A DNA stretch of 64,000 nt from Verrucomicrobiales bacterium (GCA_002698785.1 PAAG01000004.1:1-64000), one strand, 5' to 3'. Counted from the stretch's first letter, positions 30,973 to 40,951 are shown. Made by a program: numbers and translations. The notes: generated by a model from the letters alone, not told the origin.

Positions 30973-31108
30973 TGCTGCGGTTTTGCGTCCACATTTCGGT
31001 GCCCTTTCGCCTACCGGAATTGCGGAGTCACAATCTCAATAGACACTAAAATTTTACGATTTTTTCTTAAACTATTGTAAATATTTAATTTTTACGTAAT
31101 ATTTGGGC

Positions 31109-32632
31109 ATGTCTTCTCCGCACAATGTCCTTCGCTTCTCGAAACGCAGTTGGTCTTCGAGCGATTCAGCACCGGAAGGTACTGCACACCATCACCCTGG
31201 ATTGGATTGGGTAATGCGTGTGACGGAAGTAAATCGTATTTCAGCAAGAGCAGGGGAGGCACTTCTCGTAGGCGCTGCCGATCAGGAGAGTTTGGGAAAC
31301 CTGCTGATTCCCCAGGTTCTCACGCGCCTGTTGAATTTTTCCCGATTCCGTTGCTCTGGACTTGTTTCGGCAGATTACTCAGAGCGTGCAGGATATAACA
31401 CCAGAAATTTTGGCGAGAGTATTCTCGAAATGGCCGAAACCCGGAACCTGCATCTGCTGCATTGTTCGGGAGACACCCTTTCTACTGATCTGATCGAAGG
31501 ATATCTCTCATCTGCGAGGAATGAAGAGCTGGAGCGCTTTGAAAGTCTCGCTGATATCAGCGAAACCGAAGAATTATTGAAATACGTCCGCCGCAGGACA
31601 GGACAGTTCGACAATTTTGCCCACCTTGTTGCCCCGGAAGGCGAGTTTTTCGGATCTCGCCTGAGTTTTCATTCCGTGGCTATCCCTGATCCGGATAGTT
31701 TCTCGGCGGGAAGGAAAAAGCGAATGATCGAGATCATGAAGAGCGCCAATTGTGTCGGCGTCAGGGATCGAGTGGGGGCTGAATTTCTCGAAGCTGAGGG
31801 AATCGAGGTTTCTAGAATGCCCTGTTGTCTCAGTGTATTGCCTCAGGTGGGTGCGAGGCAGTTGGGCGAATCGCGAGATTCTGAGGCCTTGAATCGCATT
31901 CGCCACCGCTTCCCGAACGGATGGATCGCAGTCGATATTTCAGGAATTCGAAATGAGCATTTCTCTCCATTGGTTTCCGCACTCCGTGAAGTGACGGAAA
32001 GCAAGGATCTGGGATTGGTATTTTTCGAATCTTCTCCGCAGCGGAGTGATACTCGCCGCAGCAAACTCCGCAGATGGGTTGAGTCGTTTGAAGAATGGAG
32101 AGCAACTGGCTTCGACTCGAATCACATTTGGGAGGTTGCCTCATTTCTTCTCCATTCACGTGCCTATTGCGGAGGTTCGCTGGCCGCGCGGATCATCTGC
32201 ATGTCGGGAGGCATTGCAAGGATCAACACTCCATCGGGCGAAGGTGGTGTGCAGAGCTACTGCGATTTGTGGGAAGGGGACAGCCTGCGTGCTGAGTTGA
32301 GCGAAAACACCAAGAGCTGGGAAAAGGAGATCACCGAAGCCATGGATGTCGATTTGTCCGATTTGCAGGAGCACGCGAATTGGCTGCACAATGTCTACTT
32401 CGAAAAGCTTGAGGAATTCTGCCAGAAGACCGGCCTGACTCCCAGTTTGAAGCCGGGACGTTCAGAGACGGATCATGCTCGCAGCGCCGGAACCTTTCAC
32501 CACCTCCAGGATGAGTGGTTGGCTGACAAGACCAGCACTCGCCTTTTCCGCAAGATCAATCGGCGGATCAAAACCCGGGGTGCTCACCCTGCCGTGAAAG
32601 AGGCAGGACGCGATGTCCGTTCCGTGCAGTAG
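31109..32632 (+). CDS. Polysaccharide pyruvyl transferase-like protein
   Basis: SANCVGVRDRVGAEFLEAEGIEVSRMPCCLSVLP, SRAYCGGSLAARIICMSGGIARI, as in the PS_pyruv_trans family. Confidence 0.6.
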   Translation: MSSPHNVLRFSKRSWSSSDSAPEGTAHHHPGLDWVMRVTEVNRISARAGEALLVGAADQESLGNLLIPQVLTRLLNFSRFRCSGLVSADYSERAGYNTRNFGESILEMAETRNLHLLHCSGDTLSTDLIEGYLSSARNEELERFESLADISETEELLKYVRRRTGQFDNFAHLVAPEGEFFGSRLSFHSVAIPDPDSFSAGRKKRMIEIMKSANCVGVRDRVGAEFLEAEGIEVSRMPCCLSVLPQVGARQLGESRDSEALNRIRHRFPNGWIAVDISGIRNEHFSPLVSALREVTESKDLGLVFFESSPQRSDTRRSKLRRWVESFEEWRATGFDSNHIWEVASFLLHSRAYCGGSLAARIICMSGGIARINTPSGEGGVQSYCDLWEGDSLRAELSENTKSWEKEITEAMDVDLSDLQEHANWLHNVYFEKLEEFCQKTGLTPSLKPGRSETDHARSAGTFHHLQDEWLADKTSTRLFRKINRRIKTRGAHPAVKEAGRDVRSVQ

Positions 32633-32644
32633 TTAGGAATTGGC

Positions 32645-33922
32645 TTACCGCCAGTTGATAGAGCCATCGATTCCGAAGTTACCTCCGCCGACGTTTCCGG
32701 GAAAGTTGGTTCCTCCCTGGCCGGGGAACCGGATCTTCCGAGACTTGGATAGTCGAATGTTGCGCTTCGATTTCGCTTGAATAACAAAAGAGAAAACCGG
32801 CTTCACAGGATCGTTTGTACGGACCGTGATTCTGGATTTTATCTTCCGATTTTTCTGAGGTGCACGAAATTTCACGGTAATTGCGGCTCGATCGCCACCG
32901 AACACATAGGAGGGAGCTCTCTTGACGGTGAAGTGCTTGTTGCTCGAACTCACACTTTCAATGGAGAGGGGAATGGAAGTGTCGGAGTTTCTGATCGCAA
33001 AAGTTGTCGCCTTGGATTTCCCGCCTCTGATCCTTCCGGGGAGGAACGTTCCATTGCTACGCTTTGCTCGATTAGATCCGTTAGCGATCGGCTGACCCTT
33101 ACCTCTGATGGAGGCATCTGGGTCGTCGATTGCGCTCGAGGTAACGAATGAGTCGATCAGCGATTTGTAGTTTCCAACGTTCGCGTAGATTCCAGGCTCT
33201 GTTTCTGCACAGCCAGCGCCGAAGCTCGTGATGCCTATGACAAGGGGCTTTCCTTCGTCTCCGTCTGCATCAAAAAGCGGTCCACCGCTATCACCTTGGC
33301 AAGAGTCCTTTCCGGAGGCATTGGCCGCTATGTGGCGCGAATCTAAGCTGTCGAAGCCGTAGAGGGAATTCGCTTCGGCGATGGATCTGATATTCACATC
33401 CACCTGCTGAAGGATCGTTGGAAACTGAGGATTGCTTTTCGTATCACCCCAGCCAATAGCACGCACCAGGTCTCCCGCGTTAACATCGGCCGGGGTTTTT
33501 GCGTAAGCTACCGGTGTAATCGTGTCTACTGGGCTCTCCAGCAGTAGAAAGGCGACATCATTGTAAAGAACTCCGGAGAAATCGGAAAAATAGTTCTCGT
33601 GGATGTAGATGGCTCTGATGTCCCTGCGCTCTGCTCCAGTTGTGTTACTCAAGTCATGGGCGCCAACCCACACTTCGATATCCTCAGCCTTCATCGAGTC
33701 CACACAGTGGGCTGCGGTAAGAACCCAATTCTCGTGAATCAGGGAACCTCCACAAAACTGTCCTTGAAAGGGATCGGGGGCGGCCTTTTTTACTAAGGCT
33801 ACCATCCAGGGATACGCACCATTGGCAGCGTCTTCGCCACCAACGATCTTGGACTGTCCTGACACCTGGCTCGAAAGACACAGGAAAACCACGGCAGACA
33901 GCAAACCGATAACTATTTTCAT
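32645..33922 (-). CDS. Trypsin-like (S1A) serine protease with C-terminal Ig-like domain (paralog B)
   Basis: Signal peptide; IVGG, TAAHC, YNDVAFLLL, DSCQGDSGGP, GCAETEPGIYANV; C-terminal ITVKFRAPQ..RITVRTNDP. Confidence 0.93.
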   Translation of the reverse strand: MKIVIGLLSAVVFLCLSSQVSGQSKIVGGEDAANGAYPWMVALVKKAAPDPFQGQFCGGSLIHENWVLTAAHCVDSMKAEDIEVWVGAHDLSNTTGAERRDIRAIYIHENYFSDFSGVLYNDVAFLLLESPVDTITPVAYAKTPADVNAGDLVRAIGWGDTKSNPQFPTILQQVDVNIRSIAEANSLYGFDSLDSRHIAANASGKDSCQGDSGGPLFDADGDEGKPLVIGITSFGAGCAETEPGIYANVGNYKSLIDSFVTSSAIDDPDASIRGKGQPIANGSNRAKRSNGTFLPGRIRGGKSKATTFAIRNSDTSIPLSIESVSSSNKHFTVKRAPSYVFGGDRAAITVKFRAPQKNRKIKSRITVRTNDPVKPVFSFVIQAKSKRNIRLSKSRKIRFPGQGGTNFPGNVGGGNFGIDGSINWR

Positions 33923-34056
33923 AATTATAAAATTTATGAAAATAATAAACCCGAAAAATCGGATAGCAACCGTGAAAACGATCGAGAACCGCTCGACAGG
34001 GATTCAACTTTCAGCTGATCCACTCAGAAATGGCCTCAGCTAAAGAAGCAAAGTCT

Positions 34057-35268
34057 CTAGAGCCCGAAGAATGAAGGGACTCTGCGGCGCTTCTGCTTTG
34101 ATTTGGCCTGTACTCGAAACGTGTGAAGCGGAGAACTCGGATCGTTTGTCCAAACAAGAACCCTCCCTCTGTTTCGCTTCGTACGTCGAGGAGCACGAAA
34201 TTCTAGCCGGAAATAACCCGTTCCGCCGCCAAACACAAAGGAGGGAGATCTTTTGATGGAAAACCCTCTGCCTTTCGCACGCACCGAAACCGTCATTGGA
34301 ATACTTGAAGCCACATTCGATACCGCAAAAGTTTTTCCCTTTCGTTTTCCACCTCTTACCTTGCCTCGAAACTTCGTGCCATTGGCCCTGGCAACACCTC
34401 TCGCTCCGTTGACTATCGGTATCCCCGAACCGGAAACCGCTACATCGGGATCTCCAGTCGTTGGTTGGCTCAGAAACGCATTAATCAATGATCCATAGTT
34501 TCCTACATTTGCATAGATACCCGGGAACCCGTCTGCGCATCCAATGCCGTAGCTGGTAATCCCAACTAGAAGAGGACTACCTAGTGGCCCAGCACCCATC
34601 TCTACGAGTGGTCCACCGCTGTCTCCCTGACAAGTATCTCTTCCGCTTGCAGAAGCCGCTAAGTGCCGTGAATCAAGAATCCTCGTACCCAGGGAGTTTC
34701 TTGCAGAGGATATCGACCGAATGATGAGGTCTACTTCCTGCAGAATCGACGGATAGCGAGGGTTCCCTTCCGTATCACCCCAACCGATCGCGCGAACCAC
34801 GTCATTCGTCGAGACTGCGTTGGGTGAAGTGGCATAAGCCACGGGTGTGATCGTGGTGACAGGGGAAGCCAGAAGGAGAAAGGCGATGTCGTTTACGAGG
34901 TCGCCTCGAACCCGATCGTAGTTGGGATGAACGTAGATGGCCTTCACGTCTCGCTGAACGGCGGAACCTGGATTATCCAGATCATGAATTCCCACCCAGA
35001 CATCTAATCCAGAGGGGCTCAAGTTATCTACACAATGAGCTGCTGTCACAACCCAGCTTTGGTGAATCAAAGAACCTGCACAGAATTGCCCTTGGTATAA
35101 ATCGGTAGAACCTCCCCGAACTAAAGCGCACATCCAGGGATACGCCCCAGGGACAGCATCGTCTCCTCCTACAATGCGTTCTTGCGATTGGACGACCGGA
35201 ACGAGTAGGCATATCGCAACAACGATAGGAATGATTCGTTGTAGAGGAGAAGATATTGAATATTTCAT
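34057..35268 (-). CDS. Trypsin-like (S1A) serine protease with C-terminal Ig-like domain (paralog A)
   Basis: Same architecture as the neighbour: IVGGDDAVPGAYPWM, TAAHC, VNDIAFLLL, DTCQGDSGGP. Confidence 0.93.
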   Translation of the reverse strand: MKYSISSPLQRIIPIVVAICLLVPVVQSQERIVGGDDAVPGAYPWMCALVRGGSTDLYQGQFCAGSLIHQSWVVTAAHCVDNLSPSGLDVWVGIHDLDNPGSAVQRDVKAIYVHPNYDRVRGDLVNDIAFLLLASPVTTITPVAYATSPNAVSTNDVVRAIGWGDTEGNPRYPSILQEVDLIIRSISSARNSLGTRILDSRHLAASASGRDTCQGDSGGPLVEMGAGPLGSPLLVGITSYGIGCADGFPGIYANVGNYGSLINAFLSQPTTGDPDVAVSGSGIPIVNGARGVARANGTKFRGKVRGGKRKGKTFAVSNVASSIPMTVSVRAKGRGFSIKRSPSFVFGGGTGYFRLEFRAPRRTKRNRGRVLVWTNDPSSPLHTFRVQAKSKQKRRRVPSFFGL

Positions 35269-35466
35269 GGCAGGGAGAAATTCAACTATCTAGAGGCTAA
35301 CCGAAGGCACCTGAGCTCACAAGTGTTTTACCGCATTTTGAGCCTTTGTCGAATTTTTGGGAGGTCAAAGTTCTACAAACCTTAGTCTTGGAGAATCGCC
35401 AAATCGAAGGCACAATAAGGGAAGGTCCGATCTGCGAATTCGGTTTCGCGGTGAGGAAGAATAAGA

Positions 35467-36771
35467 ATGAAGCGATATCTCATTACATCCTTGATCATCG
35501 GAGGTGGCGTCGTAGCGCTGGTTGCAGCGTTGTATTTCCTCGGCGCATTCCGCCCGGCATTCGAATGGCTCTCCGAAGTCTATTCAAGCAGGGGAGTCGT
35601 TTCGGGATCAACCATTCGTCTGAGAGGACTGGAGATTGTCGTCTACACGGCAGCCGCATTTGGCATGGCGTGGGCCATTATCGATATCGCCCAGGTCGGG
35701 CACAAAGTGATCGTCTTTCTTCTGGTTTTCGTTCTCGCCGCAGGGCTGTCTCCCACCTTGGCAATGTATGGGGTGCTGTTCGAGCCATTCTCACTCCTCT
35801 CTGCGATCTTCCTGGCTTCGGCGGCCGCTCTGGTATATTCAGGCACCGAACACGGAATGAGAAAGAGAGTGCTGGAGGGCCTGCTTGGTTCGAGAGTCTC
35901 CCACCGCAAATTCCTGGAACTGCTGGAAGCAAAAGACCCTCCCGAATTCGCTGGGGTAGTGCGCGAGGTTACCGTGGTGAGTTGTCGTCTATTCAACCAT
36001 GAGGAGATGAGGGGAAAGGTCGAGCCAGGGGAGTTGACGAAAATGAACAACTTGTTCCTCCGGAGCGTTTCGACGTTTCTGCTTTCTCGCGGTGCCTATC
36101 TTGACGAAAGCAGCCCTGATCTTGTGCGTGTGTTCTTCGGTATTCTCGAAGATGGTACAGAGCACCAGAAAGAAGGGTGTTCCGCTGCCCTGGAATTAAA
36201 AAGCAGGCTGCGAAATTTGAGCCGGGAATGCGAATCGCGTTGGTTCCAGAAATTGCACTACGGAATCGGTGTCAGCACGGGGCCTGCAGCAGTCGGAGTC
36301 TACGGCACCAGGAAACAATACTTTTTCGGCGGAACTGGAGAAGTGGCAGATTTCTCTCAGCGACTCGCCCAGGCAAATCGGCGTTACGGTTCTGAAATTC
36401 TCTTGAGCCCAAAAACCTACGAGACCGTTCAGGCGCACTTCGAATTTCGTCCGATGGACATGATTTACGACCCCGAAAGCGATCTGATGACAGAGGTCTG
36501 CGAGCTGTTGGCGCTGGAAGGGAGTTTCTCGAAAGAAGAAGCAGAAAGACGGGATTTATTCTGGAAGGGGCTCATTTACTTGAGAGAGAAAAAATACGAC
36601 GAAGCTCTGGACCACCTCAGCCGTTCTCGGAACCCGGGTGTCGATGATAGCCCTACCGCCTACTTTCTGGCGCTTGCCCAGGAAGGCATTTCTTCGCCTG
36701 AAGATTCCGAGTCGGCAAAAGTCGAAGATTTGACCGGTAAAGGTCATGCGAGGTTGATCAGTTCGATGTGA
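35467..36771 (+). CDS. Membrane protein with class III adenylate/guanylate cyclase homology domain, probably degenerate
   Basis: N-terminal TM segments; LHYGIGVSTGPAAVGVYGTRKQYFFGGTGEVADFSQRLAQANRRYGSEILLS matches the cyclase C-terminal half; SD gagga. Confidence 0.72.
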   Translation: MKRYLITSLIIGGGVVALVAALYFLGAFRPAFEWLSEVYSSRGVVSGSTIRLRGLEIVVYTAAAFGMAWAIIDIAQVGHKVIVFLLVFVLAAGLSPTLAMYGVLFEPFSLLSAIFLASAAALVYSGTEHGMRKRVLEGLLGSRVSHRKFLELLEAKDPPEFAGVVREVTVVSCRLFNHEEMRGKVEPGELTKMNNLFLRSVSTFLLSRGAYLDESSPDLVRVFFGILEDGTEHQKEGCSAALELKSRLRNLSRECESRWFQKLHYGIGVSTGPAAVGVYGTRKQYFFGGTGEVADFSQRLAQANRRYGSEILLSPKTYETVQAHFEFRPMDMIYDPESDLMTEVCELLALEGSFSKEEAERRDLFWKGLIYLREKKYDEALDHLSRSRNPGVDDSPTAYFLALAQEGISSPEDSESAKVEDLTGKGHARLISSM

Positions 36772-36789
36772 GGAGGCAGAATTCTGAAT

Positions 36790-37401
36790 ATGACTCGAGT
36801 CGACTATCCCGAGCCTCTCAAGGTATTAATCTCACATCTCAAGCAGCTTCCGGGAATCGGCCCGAAGAGTGCCGAGCGCATTGCTATCTGGCTGATGCAG
36901 CGAGGCGCAGATACCAGCCAATCGTTTTCAGAAGCATTTCAAACTGCTGGCGATTTGGTCGTCGAATGCGACGTCTGCGGATTCTTCTCCACCGAAGAAC
37001 ACGGTTGTGCGATCTGCGGCGATTCCGATCGCGATTGCGCCTTCCTTTGCGTTGTCGAACAGCCCACCGATATCCTCCCGTTAGAACGCTCAGGAGCCTA
37101 CCGAGGGCATTACCACGCACTTCGCGGGCGAATTTCTCCGCTCGACAACATAGGTCCGGACGATCTGCGGATTGGGGAACTGAGCGAGCGCCTGCGAAAT
37201 GGTTCGTTTACGGAAGTCATTCTTGCTCTCGGTTCAGACGTAGAAGGCGAGGCCACAGCGAATTACCTCGTTGAGGTGATCTCCGGATTTCCCAATCTCA
37301 GCGTGTCCAGGCTGGCGCAAGGCCTGCCTGCCGGTGGTGGGCTCGATTCCGCTGACGAGCTGACTCTGATGCGGGCGCTGCAGGGAAGAGTGGGGATCTG
37401 A
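36790..37401 (+). CDS. recR: Recombination mediator protein RecR
   Basis: HhH (LKQLPGIGPKSAERIAIWL), Cys4 finger (CDVCGFFSTEEHGCAIC), Toprim (CVVEQPTDI, GSDVEGEATANYL). Confidence 0.97.
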   Translation: MTRVDYPEPLKVLISHLKQLPGIGPKSAERIAIWLMQRGADTSQSFSEAFQTAGDLVVECDVCGFFSTEEHGCAICGDSDRDCAFLCVVEQPTDILPLERSGAYRGHYHALRGRISPLDNIGPDDLRIGELSERLRNGSFTEVILALGSDVEGEATANYLVEVISGFPNLSVSRLAQGLPAGGGLDSADELTLMRALQGRVGI

Positions 37402-38319
37402 TCAGTTCGCAGCAGCGCTGACTTTGGCAAACTGCGGAACCAGAGTGACTTCTTTGTTCTTCAAGCCGCGAAGAATTTCCACGGTAGCCTTCTCACCTGC
37501 GGGCAAACTGAGAACGATCTCGGAAAGTTCATTCAGGTCCTGAACGGGTTCATCGTTAACCGAAAGGATAACATCGCCCTCTTCGATACCTGCTTCTGAG
37601 GCTGGCGAATCTGGCTTCACTTCGATCACTTCGGGAGATGATGAGTGATTGTGGAAAACCAAACCGATCCATACCGGACCGGAGCGGTCGTATTTTTTCA
37701 CATCTCGCACCAGCTTTCGTACCCGAGAGGCCGGGATTGCCAGTGCTTCTCCTTTGGTATCAAGTGTGTGCTCGGTGATAAGGCCTTCTACCTCTCCGTC
37801 TTTGTTGAAAAGTGGCGTCCCGGGTTTGCATCCTTTTCCTTCCGGATCGGCCAGACGAACGCGCATCAGGGGCAGTTGGAAAGTTTTCCCACGATACGAC
37901 CACTCTTTTCCCGCCACGGTGGTCTGGCACTTCGATTTCGAAAAGCAGCACGTCAGCGTATCTCCTGGACGAGGTCCCGGCGAGCTCGCTACGGCCATAG
38001 GAGTGGCCCCTTCGATCACGCTTTCGGTCTGCAAAAGGCAGAGCCTCTGGATCGGATCGAAATAGAGAATCTCTGTGGACAGACTGCTCTTGCCAGCCTC
38101 AAGGGTAGGACCAGTCGTCGACTGCGACTCGATCTCCTTTGGAATTACGGCGAGAATCCAATCTCCTCGTTCGATGCACAAGCCAAGACTGGAAAGGCCT
38201 GACTTCCATTCCAGTTGGAATACACGGGCTTCACCTTCCTTTGCCGGTGCCGATGCAAGAAACCCAAGGGCAAAAAGCACCGAAATCCCAAAAATTGGGC
38301 GAGATTGTTTCTCCATCAT
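37402..38319 (-). CDS. Trypsin-like/PDZ (DegP-like) protein with degenerate serine site
   Basis: PDZ segment EVIEVKPDSPASEAGIEEGDVILSVNDEPVQDLNEL; the GNSGGPL position reads KPGTPLFN. Confidence 0.7.
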   Translation of the reverse strand: MMEKQSRPIFGISVLFALGFLASAPAKEGEARVFQLEWKSGLSSLGLCIERGDWILAVIPKEIESQSTTGPTLEAGKSSLSTEILYFDPIQRLCLLQTESVIEGATPMAVASSPGPRPGDTLTCCFSKSKCQTTVAGKEWSYRGKTFQLPLMRVRLADPEGKGCKPGTPLFNKDGEVEGLITEHTLDTKGEALAIPASRVRKLVRDVKKYDRSGPVWIGLVFHNHSSSPEVIEVKPDSPASEAGIEEGDVILSVNDEPVQDLNELSEIVLSLPAGEKATVEILRGLKNKEVTLVPQFAKVSAAAN

Positions 38320-38328
38320 CCGGAAAAT

Positions 38329-38796
38329 TTAAAGTTCGCGATATTTCGCGCTGACCGGGAAGAGACCACTTGCTCCGGAACCGGAACTCAACTCTGGAAC
38401 CCTTCCGCTTTGATCCGGTTTCGGTAATGTGATCTCGAAAGACTCCTCATACTGCGTGGGAACAATCCCATGCCTCGGAGCTTCGGGCGAGACACCAGGC
38501 TGTTGGGCGTAGCTTGCCGGAGCATTTTCACTCTCTTTAGGCACCACTACAAACAGGCCTGCTGCTACAGCTGCCGCCGCTGCTGTTGCACCAGCCGGCA
38601 GTACCCAGCGTGGCTCGTTTACTTCTTTCAGCCAGAGACCAATGCGTTCCACCACGAGACTACGTGATGAGCTTTTGAGCATCTCGGCTCTCTGGTGATC
38701 TTTCAACTCTTCCCTGAACCGGGCAAAATACTCTTCGCCTGGCGTTTCATACCGCTTCAGTCGAATCAACCGTTGTACGTCTTCAGAGTCGTTCAT
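38329..38796 (-). CDS. Small single-TM protein, anti-sigma-like candidate
   Basis: 155 aa with one central hydrophobic helix (AGATAAAAAVAAGLFVVV); lies between an ECF sigma gene and a PDZ protein gene. Confidence 0.5.
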   Translation of the reverse strand: MNDSEDVQRLIRLKRYETPGEEYFARFREELKDHQRAEMLKSSSRSLVVERIGLWLKEVNEPRWVLPAGATAAAAAVAAGLFVVVPKESENAPASYAQQPGVSPEAPRHGIVPTQYEESFEITLPKPDQSGRVPELSSGSGASGLFPVSAKYREL

Positions 38797-38879
38797 TTAG
38801 ATGAGGTAGGACAGGATAATACTTTCAGTTATCGTCGCTGATTTTCAATCAGAGATCGTATCACCCGGAATCACACACC

Positions 38880-39476
38880 TTATTTCCGGAATTCTTCCAG
38901 ATAGGTCTGCAATTGCCGATGCGCGTAGAAGAGCCGCGATCGTACCGTTCCCTCGGAAACTCCGAGAATTTTGGCAATTTCAGCATGAGGCATCCCTTGG
39001 ATGTCAAACATGGTGACCACAGCTCTGTGATCATCTGACAGCTCCTGCATAGCCATGTTCAATCTTTCCTGAAGTTCAGAAATATTTGCCTCCTTTACCG
39101 GGTCACTCTTCGAAGTGGCCTCGATAAAATCCTTGTCCCTCTCAATAGCCAGGTCCACGTCATCCAGGCTCATTCCTCGACGGCGGTTCCTCTTTTTGAG
39201 GAAGTTCAGCGTCATATTCGTCGCGATCGAATAGATCCACGTGTAAAACGCCGATTTTCCCTGGAATCGCTTCAGCGCACGATATGCCTTGGCGAAAACG
39301 TCCTGAAGAATGTCGTTCGTATCCTCATGATTGGAGGTCATGTGGTACACGAGGCCGTAGAGCTTGGGCGTGTATTTTTCGACCAGCTCGTCGAAAGCCT
39401 TGGTGTCGCCTTCCCGGGCACGACGAACCAGATCCACATCGGGATCAGGCTTTCGCATCTTTTGCTTGTCGCTCAT
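38880..39476 (-). CDS. RNA polymerase sigma factor, RpoE/ECF-type
   Basis: DELVEKYTPKLYGLVYHMTSNHEDTNDILQDVFAKAYRAL...FYTWIYSIATNMTLNFLKKR; HAEIAKILGVSEGTVRSRLFYAHRQL. Confidence 0.94.
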   Translation of the reverse strand: MSDKQKMRKPDPDVDLVRRAREGDTKAFDELVEKYTPKLYGLVYHMTSNHEDTNDILQDVFAKAYRALKRFQGKSAFYTWIYSIATNMTLNFLKKRNRRRGMSLDDVDLAIERDKDFIEATSKSDPVKEANISELQERLNMAMQELSDDHRAVVTMFDIQGMPHAEIAKILGVSEGTVRSRLFYAHRQLQTYLEEFRK

Positions 39477-39570
39477 TGGGAAATAGCTCGGGAAAAAATA
39501 GGGAAATTGAAATGATAAAATTGGTTCACTTTTCTAATCGTGCCGCCTTGGGGTAAAAGGGGACGAAAAA

Positions 39571-40086
39571 TCACGATGGGTCTGTTTCTAGCCATCGTTC
39601 TAAAGCGGTTTCGCTCGATGTGATTACGTCCGCGCGACCGTTGGGGGTGATGAGTTTTCCAGAGTCATCTAGAATTAGTAGAGTGGGAAATCCCTGTACC
39701 TGAAATTCCTCCGCCAACTGCTTCGCCTTTCGGTTTCCTGCACCCTTCATCGTCAGCCACTTCATGCCAGCTTCCCGCATGTAGTTCTGTTTTTCGGTAT
39801 TCGATTTGTCAAAGCTGATGAAAATGATCTCGAAATCCTGCTCCTTGTGAGTCTCGTAAAACTCAGCCAGCACAGGGGTAAACAAACGACATGGTCCACA
39901 CCAGTGAGCAGAGAAATAGAGCCCCACAATCTTTCCTTCCAATTCCTCGATCTCAACCTTCTTCCCTTCCACGGTTTGCACAGAGTCCGACAAGATTTCT
40001 GAAAGAGACGACGAGTCTTGCCCCCACAAAGGGGAAGCGATAACGCCGAGTAACGGCGCAATAACTGCGGTCACAAAAAGTTTCAT
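39571..40086 (-). CDS. Secreted thioredoxin-like / nucleoredoxin-like protein
   Basis: Signal peptide; YFSAHWCGPCRLFTPVLAEFYE; VQGFPTLLILDDSGKLI. ATG at 40086. Confidence 0.88.
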   Translation of the reverse strand: MKLFVTAVIAPLLGVIASPLWGQDSSSLSEILSDSVQTVEGKKVEIEELEGKIVGLYFSAHWCGPCRLFTPVLAEFYETHKEQDFEIIFISFDKSNTEKQNYMREAGMKWLTMKGAGNRKAKQLAEEFQVQGFPTLLILDDSGKLITPNGRADVITSSETALERWLETDPS

Positions 40087-40175
40087 TGCCAGAGGAGTTA
40101 CGTTCGTTAGACGTATGGCGCTTGTGGTTCTTGCAATTGATACGCACTTTGTCAGGCGAATCTTAGCGACTATTT

Positions 40176-40874
40176 TCAAATTCCATGCTTCAAGGCGAGG
40201 AATTGAAGATTACTCCGGTGATCTTCTGGCGTGCCCGAATGGCAGTGGCTCAGCAAAACGCCTCCTCCAAGAGAGAGGCACGAAGCACTCCGAATACTCT
40301 CAATCACAGCTCTTTGATCAGAATTCAGCCACCTCGGTGGGAGTTTTTGATGACCGAAGTAATTCGAGAATAGATCCGCGGCGAAAAGCAACTCTCGCGA
40401 AGGGGAGTAGTATCCAGTATGGCCTTGGGTGTGACCGGGGAGGGGAACACATTCCAGGTCTCCCCATAGTTCTGTTTTTTCTTCGGGCTCCAGCCATCTA
40501 TCGACAATAGGCGGTTCGAATCCAAGCAGTCGCCGTCCAATCCACTCCACTGCTCCGCAGGCTCTCGCAGAGCCGACATACTTGAATTCTCCCGCGATCA
40601 GATCTTCATCCAGCTTTGGTGCCCACACCGCTGCTCCCGTCCGCTTTCGCAACTCTGCAATATTCCGGGTGTGATCAAAATGGCCGTGTGTAAGAAGAAT
40701 ATGACTCACTTCCTCAATGGATCTTCCGGCGTGCGAAAGCTGCTCTTCCACACGGCTCGGAGTATTCGACAGAAACCCTCCGTCGATCAGAATGATCCGA
40801 TCCCTATCGAGCAGCGCGTAGTGGTGTACGAGTCTACCCCGAAATTGAAGGCAGTCTGGAAACACCTGAATCAT
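40176..40874 (-). CDS. MBL-fold metallo-hydrolase
   Basis: ILLTHGHFDHTRN, LPGHTQGHTGYY, AADLFS. ATG at 40874. Confidence 0.9.
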   Translation of the reverse strand: MIQVFPDCLQFRGRLVHHYALLDRDRIILIDGGFLSNTPSRVEEQLSHAGRSIEEVSHILLTHGHFDHTRNIAELRKRTGAAVWAPKLDEDLIAGEFKYVGSARACGAVEWIGRRLLGFEPPIVDRWLEPEEKTELWGDLECVPLPGHTQGHTGYYSPSRELLFAADLFSNYFGHQKLPPRWLNSDQRAVIESIRSASCLSLGGGVLLSHCHSGTPEDHRSNLQFLALKHGI

Positions 40875-40951
40875 GCGATACAAACAAAGTTGATTCGGTT
40901 TCCTGAAAATGGCAAGAATCCAGAATGAATCGCATCGACTCCGACTCGGAA

